Origin: Heloderma charlesbogerti
Lineage: Eukaryota; Chordata; Lepidosauria; Squamata; Helodermatidae
Length of the DNA stretch: 64,000 bases
Direction of reading: 5' to 3'
NCBI GenBank assembly: GCA_026122225.1
Contig: JANEZZ010000728.1
Coordinates: 620,001-684,000 of the forward strand
A model generated the notes under the pieces. The model had not been told where the DNA came from. It did no database searches and was given only the letters and a program-made list of their open reading frames with translations. Both the position numbers and the translations under genes were made by a program. The stretch's first letter is position 1. Each line of letters starts with the position of its first letter. Of the stretch, positions 60,801-64,000 are shown one piece after another.

Positions 60801-62435
60801 CACAGTTGCCATAAGCAACTCTGAGCTTTGTCTCCTCCTGACGCTTGTGTCAATATGGGGGATAACAACAATAGACTTCTTGAACCATTGGACAAGCTAC
60901 GATGATTATAATATAGGGTTAATATGGGGACAATTCAAAAATTGCCTCCTTTAGAGGACTAGTATAAAGGTTATTCAGATAATACATGTTAAATGCTTCC
61001 AATACCTTAAAGTACAGTAAACACTGAGGGTTGTACCCAATGTTAGTCCCATTTAGAGTAGACCCATTAAAATGAATGAGATGTAAGGGAGACTAACATT
61101 GGATACAATCCATTTTATTACAGATCTGCAGAGGAGTTAAATTCCTTTTCCCCAACCTGACAGGTTTTGTGTAATTGAATGAATAACTGAATTCTGTTCC
61201 TTTTAAAAACAAAAACAGGAAATTCTAGGATCGAGAGTTACAGCACATACAGATTAACTCATGCACCCCAAACACCAAAACTTCTCAGAAGCTGTTTTTT
61301 ATATATGATAAACACCTGGTACTTATATGATGGCAAAATACAGGATACTCTGAAGACAGTGCTCCAAAGGTTCTCTTACCCTGACCCAGCCAGGGCGACT
61401 CCCTATGTGAACGCAAACGTCTGCACATGAACACATAACCTCTGGCCTATGGACATTCTTCATCTAACATGTGGGGCCTCCTTGGGCTCTTCTAGGGGGC
61501 AGGACATGGCCCTCAGGCCACAGCCCCTGAAGCAATGCCTCCTGCAGGAATCCCCCTTTATTCCCAATCTGAGATTGGAAATAACAACAGGGATGCCAGC
61601 GCTGGGAGGAGCCTGGCTAAATGATGAATAGTGCCCACAATCCGATGCTGTTTGTGTGTTTCTCTTCTCTGAACCAGTAGCCAGGACTGCACATATGGCA
61701 GTCCTGGCTATTGACTATTTCATTTGGAGGGGGAGCAAACAGGGGCTGGATTCAGCCCCCCTCCCCTGCTCCTCCTTCCTCACTGATCAGTGGGACATTA
61801 ACTTTTAAGAAGAGGCTCTCTGTGCTGCCCTGGCTGCCCTGTGTGCACTTAGTTGGAATGAAATTATTCTTCGCAGAAGCCTTAAGTAGGGGCTACGAGG
61901 ATTTCACTAAAGGTAAATGAGAATACACCCAGGGGACAAATGTAACGTGGCTACAGAGAGGAACTACTTCATCATAATGCTATAAAAACAAAACCTCTGG
62001 CCATTCTGAGCAAAGTAGATGGGAAGTTGTCAAAGAAAACAAGGACAACCCAGCAAAAGGGTTGTGAATCCTATTCATTTGTGTGGGAAAGATTAAACCT
62101 GCAATCCTATACATACTTACCTGGGAGCAATCCCGAAAGAATGAACTCAATGGGGCTTACTTTTGAGTAGACATGTATAGGATTGCAGTGTAAAGGACAT
62201 GTTTATTTTGGTTGGACTGGAAGTTATACTCCTACAGCATTTTGGGTTTAGGTTTTAATTTTGTTCTGTTTTCTTTTTCTTTTCTTTTTGCTGCATTGAG
62301 GGAAACCAAACGTTACTTGTTTTGAAGCCATTACCTGGTCAATCCATTTTCAAGTCTATCATTCTCATCATTGATAGCCTTCACAGATAGCCCAAGGACA
62401 GCAGGACAGGAGTGATAGGTGTCAACTTTAGCCAT
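39103..62435 (-). CDS. CNGA3: CNGA3, cone photoreceptor cyclic-nucleotide-gated channel alpha subunit; eight coding exons
   Basis: CNGA3 forms, with CNGB3, the cGMP-gated cation channel of cone outer segments that closes when light lowers cGMP. Eight exons with GT-AG sites and matching phase assemble to 718 codons plus TAG (human 694). In order: divergent N-terminus beginning MAKVDTYHS; lysine/glutamate-rich linker (about 150-181); S1 ([16 protein letters not shown]); S2 ([16 protein letters not shown]); S3; S4 with spaced arginines ([15 protein letters not shown]); S5; pore helix and filter TTIGETPPP with the divalent-binding Glu; S6; C-linker; cyclic-nucleotide-binding domain with FGEISIL and RRTANIRS; and the C-terminal coiled coil that sets subunit stoichiometry (about [10 protein letters not shown] to [10 protein letters not shown]). 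The start is the ATG at 62435, matching the family's MAKI. All parts are intact, so this animal should keep a working cone channel. It converges on UBE3A. Confidence 0.97.
40733..40990 (+). mobile_element. L2-like LINE 3' end
   Basis: Contains GGAAGAGCCTTCAGTGTGGT (the coded GRAFSVVAP block) and ends GTATATAAATGTTGTAAATA plus AAGTAAGTAAG, the tail shared with the SINEs in this window. Confidence 0.7.
40986..41285. mobile_element. Non-autonomous DNA element, second copy of the 14043 family
   Basis: Begins CGCAATCCTATGGCC and contains CAGTTCCCTGAGAACTGACC, TGACACATCCTATGTGTCGT and CCGAAATCGGCTGTCTAGCC, each with a counterpart at 14043-14455. The right end is not found, so it may be truncated. 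Confidence 0.6.
41681..41820. repeat. Palindromic short repeat, ACTACAACTCCCATC family
   Basis: CCCCAAGCTGGTGCCCTCCA on the left, ACACATCTGGGGAGCACCAC on the right, with GGTGATGGGAGTTGGGAGTC inside. Confidence 0.7.
41940..42046 (-). CDS. CNGA3: CNGA3 exon: residues 214-250, S2
   Basis: The 107-base exon follows GGCTTAG and ends CGGACAG/GTGAGT. It encodes [20 protein letters not shown] through ILVRFRTG, the S1-S2 loop and S2. Confidence 0.96.
42713..42832. repeat. Compound TAGG-GA-GATA-GGAT microsatellite
   Basis: TAGG units (42713-42740), GA units (42743-42761), then about twelve GATA units (42764-42814) and GGAT units (42818-42830). Likely length-polymorphic. Confidence 0.95.
43059..43258. 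repeat. Tandem duplication of a TTACTTCTGAGTAGAC repeat
   Basis: The block CTGTAAGTCTGCAACTCT...GGCACACTTA...ATTGAACT...AATGGGACTTACTTC is present twice in direct orientation, second copy incomplete. The unit belongs to the family with GAGTAAGTCCCATTGA palindromes listed in findings. Confidence 0.7.
44150..44990 (+). mobile_element. L2-like LINE, degenerate reverse transcriptase
   Basis: Coding relics in order: [51 protein letters not shown] (RT active site near 44615), [11 protein letters not shown] and [20 protein letters not shown]. Frames shift several times and no ORF is intact. Same family as the element at 28445-31760, opposite strand. Confidence 0.8.
44975..45240. mobile_element. Foldback element with AACCCA palindromes, interrupted by CR1 tip
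   Basis: ATAACCCACGATGGG, TTAATTAACCCATTGTGGG and AACCCACAATGG on the left mirror GATTGTGGGTTATCGTGTCA on the right. A CR1 3' tip (45090-45161, inverted, GGTTGGAAGGGGCC) sits in the middle. Confidence 0.5.
45545..46350 (+). mobile_element. CR1 LINE 3' region
   Basis: Carries coding relics and the classic 3' part: GGAGTACTGTGCCCACTTCT, AAGGGTTCAGCGGAGGGCAAC, CCAGTTACCTAGGGAGGTGG, TGGACTTGATGGTCTTATAG and the terminal TTTGATTCTATGA. 5'-truncated. Confidence 0.92.
46471..46578 (-). CDS. CNGA3: CNGA3 exon: residues 178-214, S1
   Basis: The 108-base exon follows CTTTTCAG, encodes [20 protein letters not shown] to NWCLLVC, and ends TGTAG/GTAAGG. The DPSSN-YYRWL motif marks the start of the membrane domain in CNGA subunits. 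Confidence 0.96.
46745..46870. repeat. Palindromic short repeat, ACTACAACTCCCATC family
   Basis: CCTCTCCAACATGGCACCTT on the left, GAGTCACAGTTGGAGAAGG on the right, with GTGACTCCCCTAATTCCC mirrored by GGGAATTATGAGAGTCAC. Confidence 0.7.
47079..47301. mobile_element. Palindromic hAT-like MITE, CAGTGGAG ends
   Basis: Left CAGTGGAGACTGGT and right ACCAGCCTCCACTG are inverted, and the inversion continues inward (TTTTGGTGGGGC against GCCCCACTGAAAT; CTCTAAAGGAGCTATCC against GGATAGCTCCTTTATAG). Flanks AATCCTAC and TGTCCTAC agree at 6 of 8 positions, a decayed 8-base duplication. A half copy lies at 32499-32578. Confidence 0.75.
47820..47990. repeat. GAGTAAGTCCCATTGA palindromic repeat
   Basis: TGCTTAGGATTGCACTGG, CTTCAGAGTAAGTCCCATTG and CATGCATGGG with GGCATAGGATTGCC; one of at least eight partial copies in the window. 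Confidence 0.6.
48576..48669. repeat. Palindromic short repeat, ACTACAACTCCCATC family
   Basis: CCCAACCTGGTGCCCTCCAT and ACATCTGGAGGGCACCAG are inverted; the centre is shortened. Confidence 0.7.
48835..49145 (-). mobile_element. BovB LINE 3' end
   Basis: Read on the minus strand it encodes [37 protein letters not shown] and TKSRTRLND, the RTE C-terminus, and ends in the AAC-rich tail (plus strand GTTGTTGTTGTTG at about 48835). Here the RMRWLDS codons are intact, unlike the copy at 21170-22383. Inside a CNGA3 intron, same strand as the gene. Confidence 0.92.
49516..49765. repeat. GGATCCA-ended non-autonomous element
   Basis: Left end TTGGGCTGGATCCAGGATC, right end AATCTGGATCCAACCCATTG, so inverted GGATCCA termini. 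Related to 58713-58965 and 1886-2190. Confidence 0.6.
49824..49910 (-). CDS. CNGA3: CNGA3 exon: residues 149-178, Lys/Glu-rich linker
   Basis: The 87-base exon follows TTATGCAG and ends GAAGA/GTAAGT. It encodes only Lys, Glu, Asp and one Ala ([19 protein letters not shown]...), the charged linker of CNGA subunits. It keeps phase if skipped (29 codons), so it could be a cassette exon. Confidence 0.9.
51377..52268. mobile_element. Foldback element with long inverted arms
   Basis: The left arm (to about 51520) reads ACTAACCCACACTCAGTGG, TGTTGTTGAACCGTGGGTTG and GGACATTTTCTGCAGGGTGG. The right arm (about 52135-52268) is its inverse: CCACCCTGAGGAAAATGTCC, CCACAGTTCAACAACAACC, CCACTGAGTGTGGGTTAG. 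Arms are about 115 bases. The centre has local duplications (CCATGATCATCCAAC twice near 52060). No transposase; target duplication not clear. Confidence 0.75.
52811..52856. repeat. GA/CAGA microsatellite
   Basis: GA units followed by CAGA units. Confidence 0.95.
53229..53282 (-). CDS. CNGA3: CNGA3 small exon: residues 131-149
   Basis: A 54-base exon follows AACTCACTGTAG and ends GAAGA/GTAAGT. It encodes [17 protein letters not shown], matching the human WPLAKCNTNTSNNTEEE segment. Both flanking phases fit its neighbours. Its length is a multiple of three and it ends with the same GAAGA/GTAAGT donor as the next exon, so skipping would keep the frame. Confidence 0.85.
54077..55258. mobile_element. 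Foldback element with TAGGGTGGCCAC ends and about 180-base arms
   Basis: Left terminus TAGGGTGGCCAC, right terminus GTGGCCACCCTA. The arms stay inverted inward: GATTTGCATAAGAT against ATTTTATGCAAATC; GAAATTATTATTATCATT against AATGATAATAATTATTTC; TGTGGAAGACTGTGACCA against TGGTCACAGTCTTCCACA. Arms span about 54077-54255 and 55058-55258. Inside lies a second foldback unit (54841-55057) whose ends read CCTGGTTCGCACACTGC. Confidence 0.75.
54841..55057. mobile_element. Inner foldback unit, CCTGGTTCGCACAC end
   Basis: CTAACAACCCATGGTTAAC on the left mirrors GTTTGAACCCATGGTTAAAC on the right; the centre carries GAGTTGTTCACATG and GGGTTGTTGAGGG. Resembles 16552-16821. Confidence 0.5.
55430..55850 (-). 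mobile_element. LINE 3' fragment encoding RT C-terminal tail
   Basis: Minus strand encodes [20 protein letters not shown] and [14 protein letters not shown], the C-terminal end typical of CR1-superfamily ORF2. The plus strand has CTGGATCAGACCAAGAGCCC and GGTTCTAGTATTATGAGAGA. A more worn copy is at 31763-32060. Confidence 0.7.
56185..56355 (-). CDS. CNGA3: CNGA3 exon: residues 74-131
   Basis: The 171-base exon follows CCTTTCAG, begins [20 protein letters not shown] and ends GGACTGAAAAT/GTAAGA. It matches the human [20 protein letters not shown] segment and the conserved SSRDSNAQ block. Confidence 0.92.
56429..56548. repeat. Palindromic short repeat, ACTACAACTCCCATC family
   Basis: CCAGATGTTGTTCGACTGCA on the left and TGCAGTCCAACAACATCTGG on the right are near-perfect inverses. 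Confidence 0.8.
56645..56806 (+). mobile_element. 5S rRNA-derived SINE
   Basis: GAAGCTAAGCAGGTCTGGGT and GGTCAGTGCTTGGAGGGGAG then ACCACTTGGAAACCAC match the internal promoter half of 5S rRNA (GAAGCTAAGCAGGGTCGGGC, GGTTAGTACTTGGATGGGAG). The 5' part is worn. The 3' part, GGTGGGATATAAATGTAATA plus AATA repeats, is a LINE-type tail. 5S-type SINEs are reported from lizards. Confidence 0.85.
58000..58119 (-). CDS. CNGA3: CNGA3 exon: residues 34-74
   Basis: The 120-base exon follows CGATTTGGAAG and ends ATGGCTAG/GTAAGC. It encodes [14 protein letters not shown] to [11 protein letters not shown], matching the human AHSSSEETSSVLQ and GSFTGQGIAR blocks. The acceptor tract is weaker than in the other exons. 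Confidence 0.87.
58601..58705. repeat. Palindromic short repeat, ACTACAACTCCCATC family
   Basis: TCTCCAGATGTTTTGGACTA and CAACTCCCACAACCCCTGAC on the left; GGAAATTGTAGTCCAAATG on the right; right edge decayed. Confidence 0.75.
58713..58965. repeat. GGATTGA/TATCCAACC-ended non-autonomous element
   Basis: Starts TTGGATTGAACATCATAATT and ends TGATATTATATCCAACCCC. Internal blocks TTCTGCC, GGGACTTGCC and GGCAGAAT are mirrored. Related to 49516-49765. Confidence 0.55.
58970..59105 (-). mobile_element. MIR-like SINE relic
   Basis: Plus strand CACATTGTTTCGCCCTCACA, GTAACCCACTAAGAGACAGA and CATTACCATTTTACAGAT are the inverse of the MIR core and 3' part. Confidence 0.6.
59105..59580 (+). mobile_element. 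L2-like LINE 3' end
   Basis: TGTGGAACTCCCTGCCGAGG (coded WNSLP) is followed by the non-coding 3' region and the tail GTAAGCTGCCTTGAGTGC ... GACAGGATACAAATC plus AATAAAT, the same tail as in the SINEs at 7857-8104 and 56645-56806. Confidence 0.75.
62099..62191. repeat. Palindromic repeat, CTGCAATCCTATACAT ends
   Basis: CTGCAATCCTATACAT at the left is inverted exactly as ATGTATAGGATTGCAG at the right, around CAATGGGGCTTACTTTTGAG. A well-preserved member of the GAGTAAGTCCCATTGA family. Confidence 0.8.
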
Positions 62436-62466
62436 TTTGCTTTACATATCAGCCACTAAGCGGCAC
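62335..62466 (-). CDS. CNGA3: CNGA3 first coding exon with 5'UTR start
   Basis: Coding starts at the ATG at 62435-62433 (MAKVDTYHS) and ends GACCAG/GTAATG after DRLENGLT, matching the human MAKI and RAENGLS. 62436-62466 is 5'UTR. A good acceptor (TGTATTTCAG) ends at 62467, so at least one non-coding exon and the promoter lie further upstream, probably outside the window. Confidence 0.88.
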
Positions 62467-62689
62467 CTGAAATACAGGAGAAATGTATTGTGAATCCAGT
62501 ATGATAGAGAAGAAATTGAAGTTAAAGAGAACATTTTTTAAAAGAAAAAGACAGTAAAGGCATGAAAAGAGGAAAATCTATAAGAAGTCTGTGAAAACTC
62601 TGGAGAGAGATCCTAAGCATGTTTTCTTAGAAGTCAGTCCAATTCTGTTCGAAGGTACTTATAGCTCAGTCCTTTAGAGGTCTATTCAG

Positions 62690-62838
62690 AAGTAAGATTC
62701 ATTGAGTTTTGGACTGCTGCCCACAGATGTGGTTAGATTCCTATTCCCATCATTGCTGACCACTGACCTTGCTGGCTGGGATTGATGGGAGTTGGAATCC
62801 AGCAACAACTTCTGATGGACCACAGGTTCCCCCCACCC
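62690..62838. repeat. Palindromic short repeat, ACTACAACTCCCATC family
   Basis: ATTCCTATTCCCATCATTGC mirrored by GATTGATGGGAGTTGGAATC; right edge GGACCACAGGTTCCCCCC. Confidence 0.65.
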
Positions 62839-63751
62839 AGCTGAGAACATTTGAAACAGCACAAGCAGAAAAAGGTTGCACAACTGGATATAATGGATGG
62901 AGAAATGTACTGAAACCCTGAAACTAACTATTTGTGCTTCTGTGTCCGTGCCTGCACAGTGCCAAAGAACATCTTGCAGCAATAATGGTATGATCGAACA
63001 GTTCATAATATGGTGCTGACCCAATACAGCCTATCCTAAACTGTAATTTGTTAACATAGCAAACCTTGTAACTGGGTCCTAAATGATATAATGGATAACA
63101 TTTTTTCCTATATCTAAAATTTGATAACTCCATGAATACAGATTGCGATAAAATGCTATTGTCTGTGCCAAATAGAATTTCCCAATTGACAGAATTGGTT
63201 ATAAAGAAAAACAGAGGTACTTTTATAACTTGTATTGCTGAATTGTATACCTGTTTACACAAAGTGTGGTGAGGGAGGAACATAGTAATCCACAAAACTG
63301 TTATATAGGAGCATGAATGGCAGGTACAGTGTCTTGCCCCCCATCCCACTCCATGAAAGCATTTTTTTGCAGAAAGACTCTTCTGGGGTGGAGGGTGATG
63401 ATCAGACGGTAATTCCATTACTGGTTTCATCAAATCAAAAGCCATTCACCAATAGGTTCAAACATGGTCAGGACTGCATCCCAAAGGAAAGAAAATCTAA
63501 GGCTGCCATCCTATTGCATATGTACTTGGGGATATGCCCTGTTGAAATAAGTGGGATTTACTTCCATGTAAACATCCCTAGTATTGCACTGCATGGGTGC
63601 TATCCATATCCCATTGAAATCAACAGCAAACTCTCATTGACCTGGTTCACACGTAATGACAACAGAAAGTATGGTTTGGGTATGGGTTGTGTTTGAATCA
63701 TGGGTTGTCGTTATATGTGTACAAGGCCATTGGTTTTTTAATCCTCCCACA

Positions 63752-63841
63752 CGCTTATGTACACTTATGCACACTTTTGCACACTTATCCTTATGCACAC
63801 TTATGCACACTTTAATCCTTCTGCACACTTCTGCACACTTA
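63752..63841. repeat. 11-base minisatellite, TTATGCACACT unit
   Basis: Seven to eight TTATGCACACT-like units with TTTTGCACACT and TTCTGCACACT variants; two AATCCTT or ATCCTT interruptions suggest a higher-order unit. Confidence 0.85.
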
Positions 63842-64000
63842 TATGAGGATGTTTCAATTAACTCAGTGCACTTTATTTCCAAGCAATGCCATATAAAGGT
63901 CTTTGTTCAAGGTATTCACCTGTCACACAAAATTATCAAGGTGACTTGTTGTCAATGTGACCTTGGTTTGACATAACCTGCAGGTTACTTTCGGTCAGTA

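Larger units (their letters stand above)
58120..62334 (-). other. CNGA3 intron, 4.2 kb
   Basis: Holds palindromic (58601-58705), GGATCCA-family (58713-58965), MIR-like (58970-59105), L2-like 3' end (59105-59580), foldback fragment (59880-59965) and GACTAACATTGGAT palindrome (61027-61115) repeats, and the ATAGGATTGC palindrome at 62099-62191. 59990-61020 and 61120-62090 show nothing recognised. Confidence 0.55.
62467..64000 (-). other. CNGA3 5' intron or flank
   Basis: No further exon recognised. Contains a palindromic repeat (62690-62838), a worn ATAGGATTGC-family unit (63507-63600), a foldback fragment beginning CCTGGTTCACACG (63640) and an 11-base minisatellite (63752-63841). Confidence 0.5.

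Overview
The window is vertebrate nuclear DNA, almost certainly from a squamate reptile. It holds two ordinary intron-containing genes that point at each other: UBE3A (plus strand, nine coding exons, 2662-18370) and CNGA3 (minus strand, eight coding exons, 62435 down to 39103). A RTE/BovB LINE, CR1 and L2-like LINEs, a tRNA-derived and a 5S rRNA-derived SINE, and many short palindromic DNA-transposon remnants are the kind of repeat mix seen in lizards and snakes. No bacterial gene, operon or CRISPR array was seen.

Layout. 1-2661 is intron upstream of the first UBE3A exon seen; the start codon's first two bases lie in an exon outside the window. 2662-18370 carries UBE3A from residue 2 to the stop, including the zinc-binding AZUL domain and the complete HECT ubiquitin-ligase domain with its catalytic cysteine. 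18371 to about 19920 is its 3'UTR. 20 kb to 39 kb is the gap between the two genes. It contains BovB, CR1 and L2-like LINEs, a 1.17-kb hAT-like element nested inside the L2-like LINE, a solo LTR, and one unexplained locus: a 417-codon uninterrupted minus-strand ORF (25401-26654) with a broken coding-like extension upstream. 39103-62466 holds the whole CNGA3 coding sequence (718 codons as assembled here), encoding the cone photoreceptor cyclic-nucleotide-gated channel subunit. 62467-64000 is the 5' intron or flank of CNGA3.

How the genes relate. UBE3A (ubiquitin ligase) and CNGA3 (cone channel) do not work in one pathway. Their adjacency is the interesting point. In eutherian mammals UBE3A sits in the imprinted Prader-Willi/Angelman domain beside SNRPN, while CNGA3 is on another chromosome. 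In birds, monotremes and marsupials UBE3A is reported next to CNGA3. This window shows that pre-imprinting arrangement in a squamate, tail to tail, about 20.7 kb between stop codons, with no SNRPN-like exon in between.

Both gene models rest on exon sequences matching the known protein families, on consensus GT-AG boundaries, and on reading phase that is consistent across every junction. Repeat family names are from pattern recognition and are less certain than the gene calls.
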